From positions 1 to 5,660 of the forward strand of contig DNAE01000027.1 in the NCBI GenBank assembly GCA_003543635.1: a stretch of DNA of 5,660 bases, given 5' to 3'. The position numbers and the translations under genes were made by a program. Source of the DNA: Clostridiales bacterium. Its GTDB lineage: Bacteria; Bacillota; Clostridia; Saccharofermentanales; Saccharofermentanaceae. Under the pieces are notes generated by a model. The model had not been told where the DNA came from and made no database searches. It saw only the letters and a program-made list of their open reading frames with translations. How positions within the stretch are numbered: the first letter of the stretch is position 1; each line of letters begins with the position of its first letter. Shown in pieces: positions 1 through 5,660 of this stretch.

Positions 1-329
1 ACTACGGCATCATGGAGAAGGCGGAAGGGGTCCTTTGCATCCCCGCGGAATTCGGCTGGAACGACGTGGGATCCTGGGATTCCCTGGAGAAGGTGTTCCG
101 TACTGACGACAAGGGAAATGTCCGGGTGGGTGACTGCGAGACCATAGACTGCAAGAACAATGTTTTCTTCGACAAGACCGGAAAGAAGCTCATCGCCGGC
201 ATCGGTCTCACCGATCTTGTGGTGGTAAATACCGACGATGCCATACTTGTCTGCTCCAAGGAGCGTGTCCAGGACGTTAAGGCCATGGTGGACAGACTTA
301 AGGACAAGGGAAGAGAGGAACTCCTTTGA
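1..329 (+). CDS. manC: Mannose-1-phosphate guanylyltransferase, C-terminal part (5' truncated by window edge)
   Basis: The enzyme joins mannose-1-phosphate and GTP to give GDP-mannose, the cytoplasmic donor for mannosyl (and GDP-fucose-derived) residues in surface polysaccharides. Only the last ~108 codons are visible, with the frame starting at base 3. The first residues, YGIMEK, match the conserved (D)YG(I/V)MEK segment of the nucleotidyltransferase domain. They are followed by FGWNDVGSWDSL, a hallmark of this family, and by the typical end of the domain: GLTDLVVVNTDDAILVC, then QDVKAMVDRLK. The ATG at base 12 is an internal Met of the YGIMEK motif, so the true start lies upstream of the window. 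The protein ends right after the left-handed-helix region, so it lacks the fused C-terminal phosphomannose isomerase domain found in bifunctional ManC/AlgA proteins. Its stop overlaps the start of the GT4 gene, indicating one operon. The family call is firm; the symbol is by family analogy. Confidence 0.9.
   Translation, partial: YGIMEKAEGVLCIPAEFGWNDVGSWDSLEKVFRTDDKGNVRVGDCETIDCKNNVFFDKTGKKLIAGIGLTDLVVVNTDDAILVCSKERVQDVKAMVDRLKDKGREELL
313..329 (+). promoter_or_regulatory. RBS and overlapping TTGA stop/start between the guanylyltransferase and GT4 genes
   Basis: GAGAGGAA at 313-320 is a good Shine-Dalgarno sequence 5-6 bases before TTG 326-328. The TTG overlaps the upstream stop TGA (327-329) in the 4-base junction TTGA, which suggests translational coupling. 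The TTG is preferred to the next in-frame ATG (386, residue 21) because only the TTG start keeps the N-terminal first beta-strand KIAIDL and the glycine-rich TGIGRY loop typical of GT4 enzymes. Confidence 0.8.
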
Positions 330-1474
330 AGATAGCGATTGATCTTACCGCGACCCCGAAGAACAAGACGGGGATCGGTCGATATATGCTGGGATTGCTC
401 AAGGGTCTCCAGGAGACCGACAATGCCAACGAATATTTTCTGTTTGCCCAGGACGACGATCTGGACGGATTCGGAGTTTATAAGGATAACTTCCATTTCG
501 TTCCCGTTAAGAGCAAGATCTTGCGTAAGACATATCTGCGTATCCTCTGGGAGCAGGTGGTCTTCCCCTTCAGGTTGCGCAAGCTTAAGATCGACCTTCT
601 GCACTGTCCCAACTACACCATGCCCTATACAGCGAGGTTCATATCCCCCAAGACCGCGATCCAGGGGACCTTCCACGACATGACATACTTCATCCATCCG
701 GAATATCTGATCGGCTGGAAGTGCAGGATGTTCCGGGGATACATAAAGGAAACGGCCAAGCGCGCCGACAAGATCCTCACCATCTCCTTAAACTCCAAGA
801 AGGATATCCCGAAGTTCTGTAAGCTTCGCAATCCCGATATAGCCGTTACCTACATGGGGGTTAAGGAGGGGTTCTTCGAATCCGCCCCTGCCACCGACGA
901 GGTGCTTTCCAAGTACAGGATAAGCGGCGATTACATCCTCTATGTGGGTACCTTGGAGCCCAGGAAGAACGTCCCCGGATTGATCCGCGGATACAGGGCC
1001 CTTCCCGAGGAGGTAAGGAACAGATATAAACTCGTCATAACCGGTAAGAAGGGCTGGCTCTACGATGAGATCTTCGATACGGTGAATTCCGATCCCGAAC
1101 TCCGGGAGAATGTCATCTTTACGGGATTTGTGGATGACTGTGACATGATGCCCATTATGAAGAGGGCGGGGGCCTTTGCCTACATTTCCTTCTACGAGGG
1201 CTTCGGCATTCCGGTCATCGAGGGAATGGCAAGTTCCGTCCCCACGGTCACATCCTACGGCTCCTCCCTGGAGGAGGTGGCGGACGGTTGCTGCTATCTT
1301 TGTGATCCAGGGGATACGAAGAGCATAGCAGCCGCACTGGAAAAGGCCTGCGAAGACAGGGACGGCCTTAGGGAAAAGGCCCTTGAACGTGCAGCTTTCT
1401 TCACTTGGAAAAGGTGTGCGGAGGAGACCCTCAAGTCCTACGAGGACTGTATCAACGCAGTCTCGAATAGATAA
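326..1474 (+). CDS. GT4-family glycosyltransferase (GT-B fold, putative mannosyltransferase)
   Basis: This is a 382-residue retaining glycosyltransferase of the GT-B fold, acting in the cytoplasm or at the inner membrane face on a lipid-linked acceptor. The N-terminal half begins with KIAIDL and TGIGRY (residues ~15-20). It contains the conserved FHD (116-118, with His117 in the place of the usual active-site histidine) and DKILTISLNSK (148-158). The C-terminal nucleotide-sugar domain starts with YVGTLEPRKN (206-215), where Arg213 and Lys214 would contact the donor phosphates. It continues with FTGFVDD and the E-x7-E motif EGFGIPVIE (Glu291 and Glu299), then a GSSLEEVADG segment that contacts the donor. 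Length is normal for the family and no frame is broken. The overlap with the GDP-mannose synthase gene suggests GDP-mannose as donor and a WbaZ-type mannosyltransferase role, but that is inference; donor and linkage cannot be read from sequence. Its last 23 bp overlap the end of the convergent GT2 gene. Confidence 0.92.
   Translation: MKIAIDLTATPKNKTGIGRYMLGLLKGLQETDNANEYFLFAQDDDLDGFGVYKDNFHFVPVKSKILRKTYLRILWEQVVFPFRLRKLKIDLLHCPNYTMPYTARFISPKTAIQGTFHDMTYFIHPEYLIGWKCRMFRGYIKETAKRADKILTISLNSKKDIPKFCKLRNPDIAVTYMGVKEGFFESAPATDEVLSKYRISGDYILYVGTLEPRKNVPGLIRGYRALPEEVRNRYKLVITGKKGWLYDEIFDTVNSDPELRENVIFTGFVDDCDMMPIMKRAGAFAYISFYEGFGIPVIEGMASSVPTVTSYGSSLEEVADGCCYLCDPGDTKSIAAALEKACEDRDGLREKALERAAFFTWKRCAEETLKSYEDCINAVSNR
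1441..1465. other. Inverted repeat within the overlapping 3' ends of the convergent genes
   Basis: The arms CGAG-g-ACTG (1441-1449, one bulged G) and CAGTCTCG (1458-1465) can form an 8-bp stem around an 8-base loop. It spans the stop codon of the - strand gene (1452-1454) and lies just before the stop of the + strand gene (1472-1474). Neither strand has a T-tract after the stem, so it is not a standard intrinsic terminator. It could slow RNA polymerase or protect 3' ends in both directions, or be a chance result of coding sequence. Confidence 0.35.
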
Positions 1475-2261
1475 GACGGCGGAGGAAGTTCGGAAGGACG
1501 CATATGACCGCGTGGGGAAGAGCCCCCGTCAGATAGTCTCCCATGGAGCTCCAGCCTTCCTTTCTCATCCACCTGTGAAATCTCAGCATATCCTTGGCAT
1601 ACTTTGCCCCGCCGCGCCTCTTATAGGTATCGTCGTCTGTCCTCATGAGGAGCAGGGCGGTGTTGATATTGCGTGCGCGGAAACCCTTCATGAGAAGCCT
1701 CACCCACAGATAGTAATCCTCGAAAAGGGGATATTCACCGCTATAGCCCCCCGCCTCCAGGACGGCCTTCTTCGAGAACATCACCGAGGGGTGGTTAAAG
1801 GGGTTCCTCTTCCTTGAGAATCTCTTGATATCTTCGAAGTCCCCGGGGACCTTGCGCGTACCCTCCCTTTGGGAAGGATCGTTCTTGAATTCGCTTATGT
1901 CGCTTCCCGCAATGGCAAGATCCGGATCCTCTTCAAAGAGGGCGAGTTCCTTTTCCATCCTGTCGGGAAGGGAGATATCGTCATCGTCCATCCTGGCGAC
2001 CAGGTCTGTCTTCACAACGGAAAGACCTTTGTTGAGGGCAATGCCCAGGCCTGAGTTCTTCTCCAGGACGACGCTTCTGACGGTTTCTTTGAAAGATGAG
2101 ATCACACCACGGACTTCCGGTGAAACGGGGCCGTCCTCCACTATGATGATCTCCAGGGGAGGGATCGTCTGGGACATAATGCTTTCCAAAGCCTCCCTGA
2201 GGTTGCCGGGATCGGTCTTCCCGTATACGGACATCAATACGGAGTATTCTTTACTCGGCAT
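1452..2261 (-). CDS. GT2-family glycosyltransferase, AmsE-like
   Basis: This 269-residue GT-A glycosyltransferase is expected to add a sugar from a nucleotide donor to the growing lipid-linked repeat unit in the cytoplasm. It opens with YSVLMSVYGKTDPGNLREALESI (residues 6-28) and has the donor-binding acidic residue in VEDGP (Asp43). The metal-binding DxD region is ARMDDDDISLPDR (Asp92-95), and the acceptor-side motif FEDYYLWVRLL (180-190) supplies the likely catalytic base Asp182 or its neighbour. This arrangement resembles the amylovoran AmsE group of inverting GT2 enzymes. The C-terminus (about 245-269) is amphipathic and ends in basic residues, which could hold it at the membrane. The ATG at 2261 is preceded by GGAAG about 9 bases upstream and overlaps the end of the phosphotransferase gene by 11 bp, so it is probably translated by coupling. 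Sugar and linkage are unknown. Confidence 0.92.
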   Translation of the reverse strand: MPSKEYSVLMSVYGKTDPGNLREALESIMSQTIPPLEIIIVEDGPVSPEVRGVISSFKETVRSVVLEKNSGLGIALNKGLSVVKTDLVARMDDDDISLPDRMEKELALFEEDPDLAIAGSDISEFKNDPSQREGTRKVPGDFEDIKRFSRKRNPFNHPSVMFSKKAVLEAGGYSGEYPLFEDYYLWVRLLMKGFRARNINTALLLMRTDDDTYKRRGGAKYAKDMLRFHRWMRKEGWSSMGDYLTGALPHAVICVLPNFLRRLIYSRLR

Positions 2262-3672
2262 CGTTCTTATCTTCCGGAACGGGAGGAGCCTCCACCGATC
2301 TGAAGGTGGTCTTGTTATCCTCGAAGGTCCTGTTATAGAGGTTGGGTGTAAATATCGCCCTGATGGTGAGGAACATTATCTTGAGGTCCTGCAGGACTGA
2401 ATAGTTCTTGATGTAAAGAAGATCGTAGCGGAGCTTATCCTGGGGTGTGGTATCGTAGTTACCCGCAACCTGGGCAAGACCCGTGATACCGGCCTTGACC
2501 GCGAATCTCTGGGAATAACCCGGGATCTCCTTCTCGAAATTGGCGACGAATTCGGGCCTTTCGGATCTGGGACCCACGACGCTCATGTCGCCCATGAGAA
2601 CGTTGAAGAACTGGGGTACCTCATCGAGCTTCGACCTTCTGAGGAACTTTCCGAAGGGGGTGACCCTGGGGTCGTCCTTACCGGATATAACGGCGCCCGT
2701 GGCGGATTCGGCATCCTGTCTCATGGTACGGAGCTTATAGATCCTGTAGGGCTTGTTGTTGATGGTGAGCCTCTCCTGACGGTAGAATACCGGGCCGCCG
2801 TCGCTCAACTTGATGATGATGGCGCAGATGAGGATTATGGGAGAGGAGAGGATGATGGCGACAAGGGAGATACAGATATCGATGGCCCTCTTAACGATCC
2901 TCTGCTCGAAGGTCAGGCCCATCCTGTCGATGAGCATTACCATAAGGTCGTTCAGATTGATGGTCCTGGATCTGTAAAGGCTGATCTCGTAGAACTGGGG
3001 AACGACATAAACGACGGTCTTATGCTTGGCACAGGCGAGGATTATGTCCGACTTTACGTCCTCCGGGACATCGGGACAGAGGAATATCTCCGAGTTGGAG
3101 CGGATCGCGGATCTCACCGCCGATCTGTCCGAATACTTGATGGCCTTTGTGAGGTTGAGATCGAGACCCTTAACGGAGGGGTCGATCTTGTCCATGACCG
3201 TCTTCATGGTGGCCTTGTTGGAGCCGATGATGATGAGGTCTCCGTTCTCGTACATCCTGTGGCTTACGAAGTTACAGATCATCTCCCAAATGAAGACATA
3301 GAAACAGAGCACGATAAAGCTGATGATAAGAACCCTTCTCGAGAAGGCACGCTGTTCCAAAAGGTCCTTCGCGGAGATGGTTATCAAAGTGAGGATAAAA
3401 GCGAAGTAAAGTGTCTGGGACACGACATCCAGGTTCTTCTTCCTGAAGAATCGGGACATTTGAAGGAAATCCGCCAGCAGGATCGTTGCGATGGTGATGA
3501 CGGGAGCAAGCGCAAGATAAGCGTCAAAGTTGTTGACGCTGGAAGTCGTGTCGGTCAGTTCGCTTCCGAAGACTGCGAAGAAACTCGTTACATATGCAAG
3601 GTGTACCACCAGGACAAGTCCCGTAATGAACAGGAGCTTGAAAATATGGGGTACGGTCAGATAATTTCTCAT
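2251..3672 (-). CDS. Polyprenyl-phosphate sugar phosphotransferase (WbaP/CpsE-type initiating enzyme)
   Basis: The enzyme transfers a sugar-1-phosphate from a UDP-sugar to undecaprenyl phosphate, the first committed step of capsule or exopolysaccharide repeat-unit assembly. The 473 residues show the long architecture. There are four hydrophobic segments (about 12-34, 50-69, 84-101, 113-135), then a Rossmann-like central domain (about 140-245, starting GDLIIIGSNKATM). The C-terminal catalytic domain follows, with a membrane re-entrant helix (about 264-288), GGPVFYRQER (292-301) and YKLRTMR (312-318). Next come the Asp-Glu catalytic pair in SKLDEVPQ (Asp350, Glu351), MSVVGPRSERPEF (363-375) and GITGLAQVAGNYDTTP (395-410). 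All key residues are present. The sugar (glucose or galactose are commonest for the family) cannot be decided. The start ATG at 3672 has AGGGTG 11 bases upstream, a rather long spacing, and follows a clear promoter. It is the first gene of a two-gene operon with the GT2 gene. Confidence 0.94.
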   Translation of the reverse strand: MRNYLTVPHIFKLLFITGLVLVVHLAYVTSFFAVFGSELTDTTSSVNNFDAYLALAPVITIATILLADFLQMSRFFRKKNLDVVSQTLYFAFILTLITISAKDLLEQRAFSRRVLIISFIVLCFYVFIWEMICNFVSHRMYENGDLIIIGSNKATMKTVMDKIDPSVKGLDLNLTKAIKYSDRSAVRSAIRSNSEIFLCPDVPEDVKSDIILACAKHKTVVYVVPQFYEISLYRSRTINLNDLMVMLIDRMGLTFEQRIVKRAIDICISLVAIILSSPIILICAIIIKLSDGGPVFYRQERLTINNKPYRIYKLRTMRQDAESATGAVISGKDDPRVTPFGKFLRRSKLDEVPQFFNVLMGDMSVVGPRSERPEFVANFEKEIPGYSQRFAVKAGITGLAQVAGNYDTTPQDKLRYDLLYIKNYSVLQDLKIMFLTIRAIFTPNLYNRTFEDNKTTFRSVEAPPVPEDKNDAE

Positions 3673-3683
3673 TAGTAAATAGA

Positions 3684-3689
3684 CACCCT
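3684..3689 (-). promoter_or_regulatory. Probable ribosome binding site of the phosphotransferase gene
   Basis: On the - strand the sequence AGGGTG ends 11 bases before the ATG at 3672. The match to the anti-Shine-Dalgarno is moderate and the spacing is longer than usual. No in-frame alternative start with a better site was seen in the short leader. Confidence 0.5.
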
Positions 3690-3710
3690 GAAGCCGTTAT
3701 TTTTGTTCAA

Positions 3711-3726
3711 GATATAGTATTATATC
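3711..3726. promoter_or_regulatory. Perfect palindrome over the -10 box and start of the leftward promoter (operator candidate)
   Basis: GATATA-GTAT-TATATC is a perfect 6-bp inverted repeat with a 4-base spacer. It covers the -10 box (3719-3724) and the expected transcription start (about 3712) of the phosphotransferase operon, which is where a repressor would bind. The arms are AT-rich, so chance is a real alternative, and no regulator gene is in the window. Confidence 0.35.
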
Positions 3727-3746
3727 ATTTTATGCGTAACTTACAA
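3719..3746 (-). promoter_or_regulatory. Sigma-A-type promoter for the phosphotransferase-GT2 operon
   Basis: Read on the - strand, TTGTAA (3746-3741) is followed by a 16-base spacer and a consensus TATAAT (3724-3719). Transcription would start near 3712, giving a leader of about 39 bases. An A/T-rich tract lies directly upstream of the -35 box (3747-3770) and may act as an UP element. Confidence 0.75.
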
Positions 3747-3770
3747 AAATTATAAAAAAAAAGAAAGAAA
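3747..3770. promoter_or_regulatory. Shared A-tract between the two divergent promoters (UP-element candidate)
   Basis: This 24-base stretch is almost all A or T on the + strand and includes nine consecutive A (3754-3762). It sits immediately upstream of the leftward -35 box (3741-3746) and 6 bases before the rightward -35 box (3777-3782). It is therefore in UP-element position for both promoters and would also bend the DNA. Confidence 0.45.
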
Positions 3771-3776
3771 TTAGGG

Positions 3777-3805
3777 TTGAAAGTTGCGCTGTCTAAAAGT
3801 ATAGT
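3777..3805 (+). promoter_or_regulatory. Sigma-A-type promoter for the VanW-family gene
   Basis: TTGAAA (3777-3782), an exact 17-base spacer and TATAGT (3800-3805) give a near-consensus housekeeping promoter. Transcription would start around 3812, leaving a 5' leader of about 56 bases before the ATG at 3868. Confidence 0.75.
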
Positions 3806-3820
3806 TTTAATAGCAATTTA

Positions 3821-3839
3821 GGTCGATCAGTGTGCGACC
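3821..3839 (+). other. Small hairpin in the 5' leader of the VanW-family mRNA
   Basis: GGTCG (3821-3825) and CGACC (3835-3839) form a GC-rich 5-bp stem around a 9-base loop, between the predicted transcription start and the ribosome binding site. TGTG in the loop (3831-3834) could instead pair with CACA (3843-3846), which would compete with this stem. It matches no riboswitch class I recognise and could be incidental. Confidence 0.3.
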
Positions 3840-3851
3840 ATTCACATATAT

Positions 3852-3857
3852 AAGGGG
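3852..3857 (+). promoter_or_regulatory. Ribosome binding site of the VanW-family gene
   Basis: AAGGGG lies 10 bases before ATG 3868 and supports that start. An in-frame GTG at 3832 is possible, with TTTAGG about 9 bases upstream. It is weaker, and it would put the better AAGGGG inside the coding sequence. Confidence 0.65.
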
Positions 3858-3867
3858 CGTCTGCGAG

Positions 3868-5660
3868 ATGAAGAAGAACGGAAACGGAAACGACAAGAAC
3901 AGTCTTCCGGCTGTAAGACCCGGTGTCCGGGCCGCAATGAACAGCGGAGATAACGATATCAGACCTGTTGAGAAGCGTGGCATGAAGGAGCCCGAGTTCT
4001 CTGCAAGACCCGAGAGAGTGTCTGACTCCAAGGGAAAGAAGAGAAATGTCAGGAATAAGAAGAAGGGTGGCGCAGGCAAGGTCGTTGCCGGTGTTGCCGC
4101 AGCTCTTATCATCATCGCAGGTGCAGGTGCCGGAGTCCTCTGGAAGAAGGGCTTTTTTGAGAAGAAGTATGAAGTTTCCTATGCGGACGGCACGGTAGCA
4201 GAGCTCACAGTATCCGAGCTCCGTGAAGGTCTCTCATCCGAGACCTTTGCCCCCGGTATCATCATCGGCGGCGTGGACGTCGGCGGCATGACCAAGGAGG
4301 CCGGCCTTCAGGCGGTCAAGGATGCCCAGCCCGATGATCCCTTTGGTTTCAATATCCAGCTCAACCTCGACGACGTCATGTACGATCTGGATCTTTCATC
4401 CCTCTCCTATACTTCCGATGTGGAACAGAAGGTGGAAGAGGCATATTCCTATCTGAAGCCCACGGGTGAAGAGGATGCAGATGCCCTCATCAACATCTTC
4501 AATGCCAGGGAGGCCCTTAAGAGCACTCCCAAGGAATTCGAAGTGGAGTACACCCTGGTAACAGACGGCGTGGACGATCTCGTTCACGGAGTACTGGACG
4601 ATAAGAGCACCGAGGCAGTTGATGCCGAGCTTACGGGATTCGACGAGGAGAGTCTCACATTCACTTTCACGGATTCCCAAAGGGGTTATGTGGTGGACGT
4701 GGACAGTGCCGTAACGGATGTCAAGGCTCTCCTTGATGCCGGAACATATACGGGTATCGTTGACGTGGCGGCTCAGATCGAGGAGCCTGCCGTTACCAGC
4801 GAGGACATCGAGAACGATTTCGGTCTTGTTTCCTCCGCTTCCTCCACGACGTCCGCCAACAGCAACAGGAACCATAACATCTCCATCACCTGTGAGAAGC
4901 TCAACGGTCTGATCCTCAATCCCGGAGATTCCTTCTCCTTCAACACTTATATCGGTCAGAGGACTTCTGCCGCAGGTTACCTCGAGGCAGGCGTTATCGT
5001 TAACGGCGCCCTTGAGCAGGATCTCGGTGGCGGCGTATGCCAGGTTAGTTCCATGCTCTATCAGGCTGCGGTAAAGGCCGATCTCCAGATCGACGAGAGA
5101 CACGAGCACATGTGGCCCTCATCCTATGCCGTTGCCGGCACTGATGCGGCCGTCGACTATCCCGCACAGGACTTCAAGTTTACGAACAACAGCGGATATC
5201 CCATCTATATCAGCGCTTACTGGAACCCCGACAACAGCGTGATCACCATTAATTTCTACGGTCACATGTTCCCCGACGGACAGTATATCGATTTCATCGG
5301 TGAGACGATCTCCACGAATCCCGCAGGCACCCAGTACGTTGCCAACGAGAGCATGGAAGTGGGAACCACGAGCCAGGTAAGAGCAGGACATAACGGAGTT
5401 ACCGCAGTGGGTTATCAGGTTTGGTACGATGCAAACGGTAACGAGATCGAGCGTATCGCCCTTCCCACATCCCACTACGCCACCATAACCACATTGATCG
5501 AGGTCGGAGTACTCAATTCCGACGGTTCCATCGCATCCCTTGACGGAGAGACCGGAGAGCTTTCGGATGTTGTCGATGAAGACGACGATGATGACGATGA
5601 CGATGATGATGATGACGATGACGACGATGAAGAGACGACTCCCGAGACGACTCCCGAGAC
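3868..5660 (+). CDS. VanW-family membrane-anchored cell-wall protein with poly-Asp/ETTP tail (3' end outside window)
   Basis: At least 597 residues are visible and the frame stays open to the window edge. Residues 1-71 are Lys/Arg-rich and presumably cytoplasmic. Residues 72-92 are one hydrophobic segment (VVAGVAAALIIIAGAGAGVLW) followed by KK. With no cleavage site evident, this looks like a type II anchor exposing the rest outside. An extracellular part follows with GIIIGGVDVGGMT (130-142), a motif common near the start of such proteins, and a region like the putative peptidoglycan-binding domain often paired with VanW (about 165-305). The VanW domain (about 318-450) is complete, with SSASSTTS, NPGDSFSFN (351-359) and GGGVCQVSS (387-395, Cys391). 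A short G5-like or VanW C-terminal module (about 472-548) ends SHYATITTLIEVG. Then come 16 consecutive Asp (572-587), Glu-Glu and ETTP repeats. The biochemical role of VanW is not established; the name comes from vancomycin-resistance clusters, and nothing here shows resistance. It is a separate unit, divergent from the polysaccharide operon. Confidence 0.9.
   Translation, partial: MKKNGNGNDKNSLPAVRPGVRAAMNSGDNDIRPVEKRGMKEPEFSARPERVSDSKGKKRNVRNKKKGGAGKVVAGVAAALIIIAGAGAGVLWKKGFFEKKYEVSYADGTVAELTVSELREGLSSETFAPGIIIGGVDVGGMTKEAGLQAVKDAQPDDPFGFNIQLNLDDVMYDLDLSSLSYTSDVEQKVEEAYSYLKPTGEEDADALINIFNAREALKSTPKEFEVEYTLVTDGVDDLVHGVLDDKSTEAVDAELTGFDEESLTFTFTDSQRGYVVDVDSAVTDVKALLDAGTYTGIVDVAAQIEEPAVTSEDIENDFGLVSSASSTTSANSNRNHNISITCEKLNGLILNPGDSFSFNTYIGQRTSAAGYLEAGVIVNGALEQDLGGGVCQVSSMLYQAAVKADLQIDERHEHMWPSSYAVAGTDAAVDYPAQDFKFTNNSGYPIYISAYWNPDNSVITINFYGHMFPDGQYIDFIGETISTNPAGTQYVANESMEVGTTSQVRAGHNGVTAVGYQVWYDANGNEIERIALPTSHYATITTLIEVGVLNSDGSIASLDGETGELSDVVDEDDDDDDDDDDDDDDDDEETTPETTPE
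5581..5628 (+). repeat. (GAY)16 trinucleotide tract encoding 16 consecutive Asp
   Basis: Sixteen Asp codons follow without interruption, nine GAT and seven GAC, bounded by GAA on the left (5578) and GAA-GAG on the right. The mix of codons shows that selection for an acidic stretch, and not only recent slippage, maintains it. The tract could still vary in length between strains. It may act as an acidic, calcium-binding or extended linker outside the cell. Confidence 0.9.
5632..5660 (+). repeat. 12-nt tandem repeat encoding Glu-Thr-Thr-Pro, running off the window
   Basis: The unit GAGACGACTCCC is present at 5632-5643 and 5644-5655, with a third copy starting at 5656 and cut by the window edge. 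The two full copies are identical, which points to recent duplication. The protein reads ETTP-ETTP-ET, a Thr/Pro-rich, disordered, possibly glycosylated wall-spanning or stalk-like tail. The total copy number cannot be seen. Confidence 0.85.

Noticed and set aside
12..329. A complete 105-residue protein starting at ATG 12
   Set aside because: The in-frame residues before the ATG (YGI) extend a conserved guanylyltransferase motif, so this Met is internal and the gene is truncated by the window.
2..831. Open frames on the - strand at 2-697 and 625-831, and on the + strand at 339-683
   Set aside because: They are out-of-frame or antisense readings of the guanylyltransferase and GT4 genes, which carry strong family motifs.
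1383..2400. Open frames on the + strand at 1383-1817, 1825-2400 and 1869-2054
   Set aside because: They lie almost entirely antisense to the GT2 gene and the end of the phosphotransferase gene, and match nothing recognisable.
3022..3675. Open frame of 217 codons on the + strand antisense to the phosphotransferase N-terminus
   Set aside because: The - strand reading has clear membrane segments and family motifs, while this one is a low-complexity, Asp/Glu/Arg-rich shadow starting inside the other gene.
3832..3870. GTG at 3832 as an earlier start for the VanW-family protein
   Set aside because: It is possible, but AAGGGG at 3852-3857 fits the ATG at 3868 better, and the extra 12 residues add nothing recognisable.
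3807..4115. 102-codon open frame on the - strand over the start of the VanW-family gene
   Set aside because: It is rich in Phe, Leu and Pro only because it reads the antisense of Lys/Gly/Glu codons, and it has no ribosome binding site or family match.
4396..5109. Long open frame (237 codons) on the - strand, antisense to the VanW-family gene, and a second at 5119-5475
   Set aside because: The translations show no recognisable family. They lie wholly inside a well-supported gene on the + strand, whose codon bias leaves few stops in that antisense frame.
5520..5660. Low-complexity Asp tract as an assembly or sequencing artefact
   Set aside because: The mixed GAT/GAC codons and the unbroken reading frame into the ETTP repeats argue for a real coding tract.
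1..5660. CRISPR array, insertion sequence, tRNA, rRNA or toxin-antitoxin module
   Set aside because: No spaced direct repeats, terminal inverted repeats with a transposase, tRNA-like cloverleaf, or paired small genes were seen on either strand.

Overview
The window looks like chromosomal DNA of a mid-GC Gram-positive anaerobe, probably a Clostridia-type member of the Bacillota. That is inference from three things: a membrane-anchored VanW-family protein with an acidic/Thr-Pro tail, strong AGG-type ribosome binding sites, and sigma-A-like promoters in a short AT-rich divergent spacer. It is part of a cell-surface polysaccharide (capsule/exopolysaccharide) locus. No RNA gene, mobile element, CRISPR array or phage-like gene was seen.

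Layout: (1) At the left edge on the + strand is the 3' end of a mannose-1-phosphate guanylyltransferase gene. It overlaps by 4 bp a TTG-started family 4 glycosyltransferase (326-1474). (2) On the - strand, a two-gene operon reads leftward: a polyprenyl-phosphate sugar phosphotransferase (3672-2251), then a family 2, AmsE-like glycosyltransferase (2261-1452). These two overlap by 11 bp. The operon converges on the GT4 gene, and the two 3' ends overlap by 23 bp with no terminator between them. (3) A 195-bp AT-rich divergent spacer (3673-3867) holds a good promoter for each direction and a shared A-tract between them. (4) On the + strand from 3868, a VanW-family membrane-anchored protein runs off the right edge. 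It carries an unbroken run of 16 Asp followed by a 12-nt tandem repeat coding Glu-Thr-Thr-Pro.

How the genes fit together: GDP-mannose made by the guanylyltransferase is a plausible donor for the GT4 enzyme. The phosphotransferase would put the first sugar phosphate on undecaprenyl phosphate at the inner face of the membrane. The GT2 and GT4 enzymes would then extend that lipid-linked repeat unit. The VanW protein is a separate transcription unit facing the cell wall and its link to the polysaccharide pathway is not shown. Nothing here amounts to a clearly new biological system. The most unusual points are the poly-Asp/ETTP tail, the overlapping convergent gene ends, and the symmetric divergent promoter region with a palindrome over one -10 box.
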